Shown here one piece after another: positions 32,490 through 43,662 of a stretch of DNA of 64,000 bases. The notes under the pieces were generated by a model that was not told the DNA's origin, did no database searches, and saw only the letters and a program-made list of their open reading frames with translations. A program made the position numbers and the translations under genes. The DNA is from Margaritispora aquatica (Eukaryota > Ascomycota > Leotiomycetes > Helotiales > Discinellaceae): the NCBI GenBank assembly GCA_007644065.1, contig VJWN01000009.1, positions 1 to 64,000 on the forward strand, given 5' to 3'. Every line of letters begins with the position of its first letter. The stretch's first letter is position 1.

Positions 32490-35400
32490 TCACTGGCCAT
32501 AAGCAGCCCAGACGCGATGTGTCTCTTGAAGTACTGTTCATCATTAGTAATCATCCAGTCTGAGTACAATACAGGTCAACATACTTTTCAAAACACGTCC
32601 CTGCCCAGCCCTATCTTCACAAGCAACTTGCAATCCACCGCCCTCGACGAAATCCAATGTGACACTATTGGGCAACTCTTCCATTTCCATATCCGGAATA
32701 GCTGGAGTTCTGAACTCGCCCATGTGGAATCTTCGTATCGCTCCTGCAGTAGCTTGTTTTCCCGATCCTTGCGCGGTAAGAGCAGGTGATAAAATCAAAT
32801 ATCCCGCAGAGTCAAGTAGCATTGAGCGACGCTTCCACAATAGACTGTCTGGGAACTGCACGTTAACATCACCAACACTGATATTTGTTGGTGTTGCAGG
32901 AGTATTTGATGGCTGTGACGAAGTAGATGACATGAAGTCTAGTCCAGGAAGCGGTTCAGACTCTTCACGAACAGTTGGAGACATAGCATGTGTGATCGTC
33001 TTGCGCCCTGTGGAAAGGGAAGATGACATCCTGCGGAGCATGCGACTTGCTCTGTTAGTTTTTTTCTCGGATTTGTCGTCGCTGGTGGAAGACAATGATC
33101 CGGCTGTGGGAGGAGGTGAAAAGCCCGCAGCAAGATCTCGGCTATTTCTTCGGCTGCTAACTGATGAAGGTCTGTGAGAACTAGAGTGATGAGTCGATGG
33201 TGGACGCGCAGGTGATAATGTGGCAGGAGCTGTGAGAGATGGCTCGAGGTGGATGGAGCGCCGCCTCTCAGAGAATGAAGCCCTTCCGTCACTGATGAGA
33301 TCTTTAATGACTGTAATAGATGACCTTCGCTCCTGCATGGTGGCTTTGGATGATGTGGAAAGCCGCCTCTCCCTTGACTTACGTCGCTCTTGTATCGTTT
33401 CCTTTAGTGGCTCAATGACAGCCTTGCGATGATCAATAACAAGAGGAGATTGCTTGAGATCAAGTGGCGCATAATCTGTTGGATCCTTTCCAATCTGTGG
33501 CATGCTCGGAAACGGCTGTGCAGGATCTCGTATGATTCTTGCGGTTACAGAAACGGATTCAGACTGAGGTCGATTCAATTGACCCATGATTGCAGGAGAA
33601 GAGCTAAAGGCCTCCAACCGATTTTTCATCGAAGGAGATCTGTTTCGGAGTTTTATCGTCTCTGGAGAAGATGTTGGCGAAGGCGTATGTCGCGTCAAGG
33701 AACCAGCACGCTCAGCTACGGAAGGTGACTGAGAAGAACTTCGTACATTGGATTTCCGGACAGAGAAAAATGATGTAGAGGCCCCGGCATTTGGAGCTGT
33801 GGTGCCTGCAACAGGTGAATTCGGAGCTAAGCTTGATAACTTTTCCAGAGCTTTGATTCTTTGTGAAATTCCAGATCCAAGATTGACCTTCTTAGGTAGT
33901 GATTTCGGCGCTTGTTGATTGATGCGGTTCAGGTATGCGTTACCAGCGGACACTGATCTTGGCGGTGGCTGATACTTTGTCGACACTGGAAGCTCAAGCA
34001 TTGGGGACTCGGGGGCTTTCTTCTGCATGGGACTTGAAAAGGCTCTAGAGAATCTACTGGGTTCTTTCGCATGATCCTTCAGGTTGGGAAATACTGGACT
34101 AATTGGGGATTTTGAGACCGAGATTGGTTGTGCATCTTGAAAGACTGCAGACTGCAGTTCATCCATGAGATCATCGTCTGATGAGAAGTTTGCTTCCGAG
34201 TCTCCACCATTTTTGTTGGTAACTTCAAGATTGGTTCTAATGGGATCGACAAGGCCTCTTCTCTTATTCTTCTTAGAAGAGATTCCATTGGTGGTGAGAT
34301 CATCATTGCCCGTGCTTGTTTTCGTGTCGATGGAAAAGGTGCTCCCAACAGGCGACTTCTCTGGTGGAGAAACTATTGTCTGAGGCATGGGTTCTACAGG
34401 TGTATCAGGAGCATCCGCTTCAGCCCTTAGATCTTGGACACTGTACTTTGATCGCGGTATCTTCCAGGTTTTCGATGGAGAAACCTGCTCAACTTCCACT
34501 GCTGGTGGGGGGCTCGCTGCTTTTTCGATCGTAGCGAGGGCTGGTGATGTTGGTATTTCTGTTTCCTCCTGTGAATTGGTTTCTGGCGCTACAGCAACTG
34601 GGAGCGAGATATCTTCCGCGTGTATACTTCCAGTCTCAGTTCTGGCATCAACCTCGAGTGGAGACATGACAGGTTCAGGGGCATCCTGGCTAACCACAGC
34701 TAGATCCGAATCGACAGCTTCCAGCAGCTCATTGCTGCTGTGGTCTTTCGCTAGTCCAACCGAAGAATTAGTTTCCTTAATCTTTTCCTCCTCGATTGCG
34801 GATGGAATGTCTAACACTGGAATGTCTGTGGCAGGATTGGTCGCCGTTTCATATGGGTTATATACTGTAGGGAAGAGCTTCTGAAGCGATTCCCTTTTCG
34901 TTGAGGAAGAAAAGGAGTTGGCATCTTCACCCACGGACTCGGAGCTATCGCTAATCTCAGGGTTAGTCTCAGGTCCAGCCGCTTCCGGTTGCCCTAAAAG
35001 ACCCTTTTCAAAGCTCTCATTCGTGGGGCTAAGTCTAGGCTCCTGAACGGTCTCATCCGTCGAATCTGAAATAGATGAGGCTTTCGTTGACTCAGTATGC
35101 TCAACAGGGGAAACTGGATAAGAGTCAGTTCTTGTCGCATCCGACTCATCGGTTTTCACAGTCGAAATCCCGTCAAATGCGATGCCAGAATCGTCTACTT
35201 TGTCGTCTGTAACCGCTGGAACTTCGTGAGTTTCCTCATTGGACTCCATCTCCGACTCATCGATAACAGGCGCTGAACTCTGCGGACCCTGGGTACGCTT
35301 TGCACTTGCATTAAGCTGCTTCTTCCGGAGCTCCATTGCCTTCAACAGCCGTGCTTTCTCCGGTGTTATAGCTGGTGTTTTTGAGAATGTTGATGTAGTA

Positions 35401-36585
35401 GGCGAAGCTAGAGGTTTCATGGACTGAGAGCTGACAGGTCTGCCGCCGCTTGTGTGAGGTCGTACAAGTTCATCCTGCGAAGGTAGCAATAGCATCTCAG
35501 GCATTGAGGGCGGTGAAATCGTCATACTGGGCGGCTCCGTTGGGAAAAGTGACTGAGGTCTCTCTTTGTCTTTCTTGGAATTCGCCCTTTGCGACACTTT
35601 CAAACCAACTGGCAGTGTCGAGACAGGCCGATAATATGAAGTTGCCCCAGAAGTATGTGGTCTGCCACCGACATCGAGGGAAGGTCGCGGTCCTAATTTG
35701 ACTTTTGGTTTCGAGCTTCCGTATGATGCTGAGCTGTAGAGCTCAGGACGTGTCGACTGAAACGATCTGCGTCCTTCGCCAGTGGATTTCGTGGGAGAAT
35801 ATGGCTCACGTGGAGGAGGAAACGAATCATATTCGGGGGAAGAGAGATATGATATTGAAGGCTCGCCGTCTGTGGGGAGATCCGAATGCTCAACAGTGGG
35901 AGGCGAACCAGCCGAAATTGTTTTCCCCGTTGAAGGTCTCTCCTCTGGTACCGTGGACTGCCTTTTAGCGCGTAAATCTTCTTCCTCGTCTTCCGCAATT
36001 TCCATCAAACGTCTTCGCCGCAGGGAACTCGTAGAAGATGATGTTGAGCCGGAAGCTGTATGTAGAGAACAAGCAGCAGAAAGAGTCGTATCTCTAAGCT
36101 CTTTGGCGGAAGTGATTGCAAACTCGGTATCGTGAGGCGAGAAACGGTCTGTTACAGCATTGAAGTGCACAGTAACGCGTGCTGAAGAATTCCAATGTTA
36201 GAGGCGTTCGGCAATGATTATAGGATAGGTTAGAGGATTAGGTACCTTGAACCAGTCGTGAACATTCCTCTGGTACATATTTGATCACCACATTTCTCCT
36301 TCGATATCTCAGAAACCCGAATAATGGAGAAGGATCTTCATATTGTGCAATCGCATTTCGAATCTCGACAATTCCACCATTTCCTCTGCCTAGCAACTCG
36401 ATCTCATCCCGAGCAACATATTTTAAGAGAAACCTAGCCCACTGTCAGTCTGAAGTCCTCATATTTACTCAACACCCGTTCGTATTGTTGATTCTTGTTA
36501 TGGCAACTCACCATCCTCCTGGTTCTGCAACCGCGATATCGTGTGCCTCTTTGACCTTTAGATCATCCAAACCATTCAACGACAT
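32490..36585 (-). CDS. Large ADF/cofilin-homology (ADF-H) protein with disordered extension
   Basis: Four exons (36512-36585, 36246-36433, 32585-36181, 32490-32533) give 1300 aa. The first about 135 residues form an ADF-H actin-binding domain: start MSLNGLDDLKVKEAHDIAV, then LKYVARDEIELLGRGNGG, FGFLRYRRRNVVIKYVPEE and VTVHFNAV. The remaining about 1150 residues are Ser/Pro/Thr/Glu-rich and mostly low complexity. Short basic helices occur at EKARLLKAMELRKKQL and near ISQRIKALEKLSSL, and a conserved-looking C-terminal piece spans VTLDFVEGGGLQVACEDRAG. Such proteins are widespread in filamentous ascomycetes and poorly studied; a role in actin organisation is inferred. The last exon has only 14 codons and stop. 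Confidence 0.85.
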
Positions 36586-38052
36586 GGCCTTTTTCTTCCC
36601 TCAATTGAACAAATCGAATTTAGGGTGTATCTGTATCGACTCTCCTGCTCCTACTCCTGTTCCTGCTGTCCTACACTGTCGCCGATGCCTTTGGTATGAC
36701 TTTCAGGGGTAACTGGACCGGCAACATTGATACGACCTCTGCAGCTAATCTGCCGCCAGCAGAGTTGACCGTGGACCGGATATCCAAGGGGTGTGAAGGT
36801 ATCTTCTGTTTGTGAAGGAACAATTAATTGTTGAAAGCAACGCAAATCGGGATTTTTCAATATCAAGCGGGCGCGCGAAGAGGGACTGAGACTGAGCTTA
36901 CTCAGGACGGACTGGTTAGTTCTTCACTAACCTAACTGAAGCAGAAATTCACGAATTGTTCACTGAGGTTACAGTACCTTAGGTTACCTTATTCTGGTGG
37001 AGATTTCCCAACGGGCTCTAGTGTCCGGGCGTTTGATGCGAATCGAGCGAATGGAGCTAATGCAGCCAAGGGAACGAGGGAAGTTAGGGAGGTAAATAGC
37101 CGGTAACTCCCCAGTACATTACTGTACCTACTGTAGGTATCTAAGATTCGTTCGTGTGAGGTGCTTAGAAATTAAGGAAATAATGTGAAACACAAGAACG
37201 ATAACGAAAAACAATATGAGGAAGAAGTTCTATAAAATAAAACAAAATAAAATAATAAAGTACTCTACCGTCCTCAAGCAAATGCAAGACAGAATCCAGG
37301 CAAATGTTTCTTTGCAGTGACCAAGTCAAATCAGGGCAAGTTACAAATTCTGTGTGTGTTTCATTTCCCCCATGCACGACTGTACTACAGGGCTCGTTAT
37401 TTTGGCTTTGACCGTCTTTTCCTCATGCTCCTTTCCCAAGTGAAGTGTACGGATTCCATCAGGCTCGTTGACTCAGTATTCAATCCAAATTTCCACCGAG
37501 TCTCCCATCAAACCATTAGACACCCTACCAAGCAGTGAAGTTCTCGCCATGAATAATTCATTCTTGCTGTGGTTGCCGAACCCAAACCATAGTCCACCGA
37601 TTCGTTTGCGAGATATACTTCCACTTACTCCAAATCAAACATCCCAACGATCCCAGATACCAAGTCAGGTGTTAGGTGCACATAGACAATGTGCCTCAAA
37701 TCTAACAAGAACTCCTAGCCTGGCATCCATATTGAACCGCCATATTCTTGACCTCAATACGCTTCGTTTCATATCGAGAGTATGAATATTCAAATCGACA
37801 TGTGTTTCGTAAGCGTCGGATAGTAGTCAGTCACCTCAACATTGCCGAGGCGCAGAGATCGTTTGAGTATTATTCGCGATTAGCAACATTCGCAGAGTAC
37901 GTCTATTTACCTTCAAAGTCTCCACGTTACATTTCAACGAGATTTACAATGTTTAAAAAGCAAATACGCCATAGAGGCGGAAAGAGTACATCTCATGCAA
38001 TTAAGCAGGAGGTATACTCAATTTCCTCCCAAGCCAAGCTTTAAGAGAAGCA
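36586..38052. other. Intergenic, about 1.5 kb, no gene seen
   Basis: Upstream region of the ADF-H gene and 3' side of the H3-mimic gene. It contains a hairpin, GGTTAGT-TCTTC-ACTAACC, at 36914-36932, and an A-rich low-complexity patch near 37228-37260. Frames at 37317-38044 (+) and 37165-37377 (-) have no supporting evidence. Confidence 0.5.
36914..36932. repeat. 7-bp stem inverted repeat
   Basis: GGTTAGT and ACTAACC are exact reverse complements separated by TCTTC. It lies about 330 bp upstream of the ADF-H start codon. It could be a binding site or chance. Confidence 0.5.
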
Positions 38053-39890
38053 TCACCACCACCTAGCGCGACTAGCATACTCATATGCCTCCTCATCATG
38101 ATTCTTCCAAAGAGCTTGTGGGTCGAGATGCCCAACATGTTGACGACTTTCAGTCTTGCTACCAGTAAACTGACATATTCCAGCACCAGGAGTCCGAATT
38201 GCGCCGCAGAGCTTTGTGCCTTTGTTACTGAAGGTGAGGTCGTTCATATACTTGTCAGATCCAAGCTGAATTTCTCCTTCACCGGTTTCTATACCACGCC
38301 ACCTGTATCGCCATGTTGCCCTTCGAGCAGTCGGCTTATCAGTCGAGCTCAAGAAGAAGTCTTTCTCTTCATAAGTAGGGTTGTACTCGACTTCCGCATA
38401 ACCATCAATATCCCCATGCTTTCTTTTCCTGGAAACACTTGTTTTGTCCTCCGTTTTTGGTACTGGAATTGGTTTCTCAAACCTCATAATACCTTCAAAG
38501 ATCCGGAAATGAAACATGGCAAACATTTGTTGCCTCCCATTCTTGTTCTCAAGATGTATGTCCAACGTCAAAGAAGGGTCACCACCTTGGGGGGCCCACC
38601 CATTCTCTATGCTAGCACACGAAATCTCCCATGATCCTCTAACATCCCAAGAGGTTCCAGATTGATTATTTGACATGTAAGATATATTTGTGCTAATCTC
38701 TGGCTTCGAATCCCCATCCGAATCAGGACACGCTGTTTTGCGGGCAGTCTGCTTTGTCCGTGGTTTTTGGTCCATTTGAGATGCTGGCGAAGAAAAAGTT
38801 GCGGCGGACGCGTTTCTAGCAACATAGGGATCCATTGGGTTCTTGTTTCCATATATGGGAATGGCAGATTTACGTGCTGTTTGCTTTGGCTTCGGTGCTT
38901 CCTCGGAATCTGAATCCGAATCCGAATCCGAATCTGGATACGCTCTTTTACGAACAGTCTGCTTTAGCCATGGTTTTGCAGCTGATGAAGTTGAGACGGA
39001 GGTTTCGCCTGAAGTGCTTGACTGTGTTTTGTCGTAGGAATATGAATCATATTTCTGTGCATGTATTGGGACAGCCGACTTGCGTGCAGTTTGTATCGTT
39101 GCAAGGCCAGAAATTGCGTTTGATTTGCTTGGTGTTTTTGACTTAGCGGTAGGTTTTGGAGATTGCCTTGGGGAGGATTTTACAACATTTGTTGCGAAGC
39201 TCTCTCTTGATCGGGAAGCTTCCCGCTCAAGATCCCGCATCTGATTCCAGACAGCATCTCTTGTTCTTCCTATGATGACCCATCTGTCAGGTGAAGGCTT
39301 TTTCTGCTTGTCCATAGTGCGTCTACAGAGACAGCTTCCAAGCCCATTTCTTCCGCAGCAGTGGTTGCTCCAAGACGTTCTTTCAAAGGTAATTTGAGAA
39401 TGATAATGTCAAGATTTGGGGGTCTTCCAGTTCCTCCTTTCGGAAACTCCTCCAGTAAGTATCTCCTTGGGTTTGATCTCGCTTTGCTCTCTGCAGTTTT
39501 CAGCCCGCTCCATGAATTGTCTCTAGCTTGATGGTTTAGCTTTCTGAACTCCTTGTTCAATTCGGACTCAGTGGTCTTGAGCTCTGGTAACATTTTCTTT
39601 TTAGAATCTCTCATTCAAGCTTGAAGGTCTGGAATTGAGCCGGTCTGGTTCAGACCTCGAAATGCACATTGCGCTTTCCACCAAGACACACTCTTCCTTT
39701 CCTTCTGCTCCATTCCAGATTTATCATGCTTAGAAGGGATAAACTTCTCCCCTTGAGGATCATAGAAACATCCATCTTTAAGAAGACCTTCGCCAGCACA
39801 TGTATACTTCACGGCCTTGTACGTATGCTCCATTGGTGGGATGACGATAGGCTGAAGGTCGACCATTTTGTCCCAGATCTTGGGTCTCAA
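38053..39890 (-). pseudogene. Histone-H3-tail-mimic protein gene, interrupted by TGA and a frameshift
   Basis: Three abutting frames on one strand read as one gene. 39618-39890 begins MRPKIWDKMVDL and ends PDLQA at TGA (39615-39617). The same frame continues from 39614 (MRDSKKKMLPEL) to EAVSVDALWTSRK. At an A5 run (+ strand T5, 39299-39303) one extra A would fuse it to KPSPDRWVIIGRTRDAVWNQ in the 420-codon frame ending at 38053. That frame carries four H3-tail-like motifs: IQTARKSAVP, KQTVRKRAYP, KQTARKSAIP and RTKQTARKTA, the last matching H3 residues 2-9 exactly. Asp/Ser runs follow the second and fourth. The C-terminal about 200 residues (GSWEISC, LTLDIHL, FAMFHFRIFEGIMRF) look like a conserved beta-rich fungal domain of unknown role. 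The 420-codon part could still be expressed from its own ATG at 39315. Confidence 0.7.
38737..39096 (-). repeat. Four H3-tail-like coding repeats
   Basis: Within the 420-codon frame, the motifs fall at residues 74-83, 118-127, 144-153 and 186-195. Two types alternate: QTARKSA-V/I-PI and KQT-A/V-RK-R/T-A-Y/C-PDSD. The alternation suggests duplication of a two-motif unit. DNA between the motifs is much less similar. Confidence 0.85.
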
Positions 39891-40297
39891 CCAGAGGGAA
39901 GAGATATATCGACGTACTAAAAGATGTGTATTATGTGATCTAAAGTCTGAAGTGACCGCAGCATGAACAGATTATCAATCTAACCAAAATCCCCACGACC
40001 TGTGACTTAATATGAAGGTTGTGTAGAAATTGTTTCACTGTTTCACCCCTCAGGTCGTGAGGTGTACGTGATGTCAGAGGCCTGTGCATGATGATGTGAG
40101 CAGCCACGTAGGCACGTGATGAGATTCCGGTACCCCTTAGCGTGATTCCAACTTGTCCGTGACATTTTTTTGAGAACTTCGAGCTCAGGAGATCAGGAAT
40201 CGCATCTCCACCCAAACCTGTTCATCTCAATCAATCCACAAAGAACGTATCTCCACATTACTAATCTTCGCCCGACGCAAATCTTCGAAACCACAAT
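39891..40297. promoter_or_regulatory. Divergent region between H3-mimic gene and TOM22
   Basis: This 407-bp region holds the promoters of both divergent genes. No TATA-like element or repeat is clear. Confidence 0.45.
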
Positions 40298-40877
40298 ATG
40301 GTTGAATTGGTCGAAGTCGAGGACGAGTCCTTCGAGACCAAGCAAGCTGGACCAGAGGAGAACGACGATGATTATTACACCGACACCGGTAGGATTCTTG
40401 TCCTTGCAGTCTTTGACCGGGTACTAAAACCAAACAGATTCTGAGATCTCTTCTGATGGCGAAGATGAGATTCCCGAAGAAGAAACCCTGGCCGAACGAT
40501 TGCTTGCGCTTCGAGACATCATACCTCCCACAACAAGATCATACATTGCCGATACTGTTGACGCCACTACGAGTTGGGTGAAATCAGGCCTTTTGTTCAG
40601 CGGAAAGACACTCTGGGTTATCAGCACAAGTGCGCTTCTGTTAGGTGTACCTTGGGCATTGGCATTTGCGGAGGAGCAGCAAATGGTCGAGATGGAGAAG
40701 GAGATGCGTATGCGAGAGATCGGTGGAGAGGTAAGGCATCATTTCTGAAGGCTTCTGCTTTCGTCAACTCGATTATTCAGCTTGCTAACACTTGACTCGC
40801 AGCTTTTGAGCTCCTCCTCGACAGCCGCTGACTTGAACGCCCAGCTTGGTGCTCAACAAGGAAAGCCAGCTTTGTAG
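40298..40877 (+). CDS. TOM22: Mitochondrial import receptor subunit TOM22
   Basis: Three exons (40298-40388, 40438-40730, 40803-40877) encode 152 aa. The acidic cytosolic N-terminus (VEVEDESFET, later SDGEDEIPEEE) is the presequence-binding face of Tom22. The conserved ETLAERLLALRDIIPP leads to a tail-type membrane span around KTLWVISTSALLLGVPWALA, followed by a short intermembrane-space end. TOM22 is the central receptor and organiser of the TOM translocase in the outer membrane. Length matches fungal orthologs. Introns are 49 and 72 bp. The start is the only ATG giving the acidic leader. Confidence 0.95.
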
Positions 40878-41285
40878 GAATAAAATAATCATGATCGAAG
40901 GATACGTGAAGCTATCGATGATGGGATGAAATGGTTGCACTGTATATCAGGATGTCTGTAGTGAAAGCATTTGGGAGGCGTGATGGTCACAAAGGCTTGT
41001 GTTTGTAATTCTAGTCTCTCATCTCAGAATTAATAATGTTCTGCGGAAATGTGTCGCCTGTTCCCCTATAACAGCAATGCTTGTCTTATGTGCTGTATTA
41101 TTGTGTAGTTCGTCCTGTCCAGATAATTATGACAAGTTTTTTGGTTTGTTTCACTTCAGCCCAAGCCTGCCCGAGCCCCTTGCAATGCAAGGCTACGCAC
41201 GAGTCTCAAGAAATATATATCGACCCCCGTCGCCCTTTTCGTTCTACGATAACTTTTCTTGTGCTTATTAATGAAGTGAGAAGAT
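40878..41285. other. Intergenic between TOM22 and bestrophin-like gene
   Basis: 408 bp without recognisable coding content; it holds the TOM22 3' end and the promoter of the next + strand gene. Confidence 0.45.
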
Positions 41286-43049
41286 ATGGCTGTATCGTTC
41301 TCTCGTCGTGTATCTCTCTTTCCTTCCACCTTTGGAGCAGATCATCGTGAACGCAGGCGTCAAACGACATAGTAAGAACTCCCCCAGCTGTCTTGAGCCT
41401 CGCCAACTTTCATCTAACGCGGTGAGACCTTGACTTCTTACTAACAGTCACTCTCCACAGTCCTTTGGCGAACAGTTCCAGGAAAAAGGATCGAAGGTGA
41501 GCACTTTCTAATATTAGTGGTCCACGCTAATCATGAAAGATGGCCTCTGGTGTTGAGATTCTGGAAGGGCTCCATTCATGGAGGTGAGCAACATCAAGAT
41601 GCACCTCATGCTATTAAAATGCTGACTTGATACTTGAGCCATTCTAATACCTGTTCTTATTCACTCGTTACTGGCCGCTTTCATTGTATATGTCAATGAA
41701 CATATTACCAGCGACTTTAATCTTCCCAGCACGATCATCCCCTCACTCTCCATCGTGTTGGGTCTCATGCTGGTGTTCCGCAACCAGACTGCTTTCTCTC
41801 GATTTTGGGAAGGTCGATCACATTTCAACACCGTGACCACATCAATAAGATGTCTTTCACGTCAGATCTTAGTCCTCGTACCAGCTCCAACGATACAGGC
41901 TACACCAGGGATGCCAGGTCTTCACTCTGTCGTGTCAAACGATTCCATGTTGGGCAGGAAGAATTCAAAAGATCCAGCTTATCAACCTACCTCTGGTGAT
42001 ATCATATTATCGAGAGCTGATGAAGCAAAAACTATTGAGACGCTTAAGATTTTGATTGCTATGCTCTACACAATCAAGAATCATCTGAGAGCTGAGTGGG
42101 GTGTTGCTTTGAGTCCTGGAACGAGTCTTACAAGCGAAGGTCAGGAAGCTACTTCTTGGGAGTATCTGGACCTGCTGCCTCCTGGGCTGAAGGGCTATGA
42201 GCATCGAGGTCTTGGATTGACACTGGAGCTGGCGACATTTATCGAGAAATTCATCAATCATGGCGTGAAAAAGTGCGGTAATTCACTATTCTCCTTAACT
42301 TCTGCTGACATTCTTATCATAGGGAATGGTTTCACAATGCAGCATCATCATCCATGCTTAGTGAGTTAAATTCGCTTATAGCTGCATATGGGAGTATGGA
42401 GGTCATCAGACTGGTACCCATTCCGGTTGCACATTTGTAAGTTCCTCTATGCTTAATGACTGCCACTGGTTTGACTTGTCTCTACAGAATTCACCACAAG
42501 CAGACACTAGCCCTATTCTGTAGCATTTTGCCATTTGCGATGGCTGTTGAAATGGCATGGTGGGCAGTGCCTCTTGTGGCATTTGTCTCATTTACGCTGT
42601 GAGTTATCAATCGAGCATGCTCATTTACACGTATCTGACAAGGCAGATATGGCATCGAAGGAATCGCAGAGACTTATGAAGACCCTTTTGGGGTGGCGAA
42701 GATCGATATCAATATGGACGATATCGTAGAAGATGCTCGACGTGAGTGCGAGGTCATGCTGACAGCCTGGCAAACTGCTGGCCAAGGTAGCGGTGGCATA
42801 TTTCGCCCTCGACCCCACGGCGGCACTGATACACCGAGGTCTGATGCAAGCAGTCTCAACGGCGACTATGACCCAAATCAAGAGAATCTCGTGTCCAATG
42901 CAAGGAATCATAGTCAGGTTAAGTTTGCGCTTAGTGGTCTCAATGAAGGAGGTAGCTATAAAGATGATGAACCCGTTGAGATTAGAAGGTCGAGGAAATC
43001 GAGGTTGGCCCACGCTGAGAGTCCAAGAGGTGGATCACCTGCGGAATGA
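41286..43049 (+). CDS. Bestrophin-like (UPF0187/RFP-TM) anion channel
   Basis: Seven exons (41286-41371, 41461-41496, 41540-41583, 41639-42272, 42323-42436, 42488-42598, 42647-43049) give 475 aa. Family features appear in order: WPLVLRFWKGSIHG, a first membrane helix (ILIPVLIHSLLAAFIVYV), SIVLGLMLVFRNQTAFSRFWEGR, ELATFIEKFINHG, PIPVAHLIHHKQTLALFC, a later span (EMAWWAVPLVAFVSF), and EGIAETYEDPFG. Fungal members are predicted chloride or anion channels of intracellular or plasma membranes. Cytosolic C-terminal about 100 residues are hydrophilic. All introns are 43-89 bp. The exon 4 donor GTGCGG (42273) was preferred to GTAATT three codons on because only it keeps the frame into EWFHNAA. Confidence 0.88.
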
Positions 43050-43662
43050 GTCCTGGATGGAGGTTTATTTGTTGCATTTGCATGTCAAGCTTAGCGGAAA
43101 AGTTACCTTTCTTCATAGATTGTGAGCACGTTAGATACAGAATAGAAGCATACACTGTAGATTTCTATACCCGGAAGTCGGTTTTTGGTATTTCGTCGAC
43201 ATCGACTCTCTCTTGGTGCAATACGCTAGGCATGGAATGGTACCTATCTAGATGTGCATTGTAGTAGCTTCAGCCATGGGTTATTGCAAACCACTGAAGT
43301 TAAGAAGATATCTGCCTTACCTACGTTACATAGAAACCTCCATTACCCCTCCAGTTCACGTGCTCAGGCGTTCTTGCCTCGAGTTCACCTCTGATCTATT
43401 TTAGTTCAACATCGCGTCTGCCGCTCCCGACAACGCGACGAGGCTCCCACCAATGCATCAAGCTATTCTCATCACCACGCACGATTCTATTCACTATCAA
43501 TGAGTTGTTTCTAAAACTAGGTAGAGATATATTCGATCTGTCACATCTTCTTCCTAGTTTCGAAATAGCTCTCAAGCTGATCTGCCAATCCGCCGTACTG
43601 CGCCATACCCCTCGCCACATCTATCACGAAGACCATCATTGGCATGCAGCTGATCCGCCAAA
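43050..43662. other. Intergenic, about 0.6 kb
   Basis: No supported gene. It must contain the promoter of the DUF4211 gene. A frame on the - strand (43396-43620) has no domain. Confidence 0.5.
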
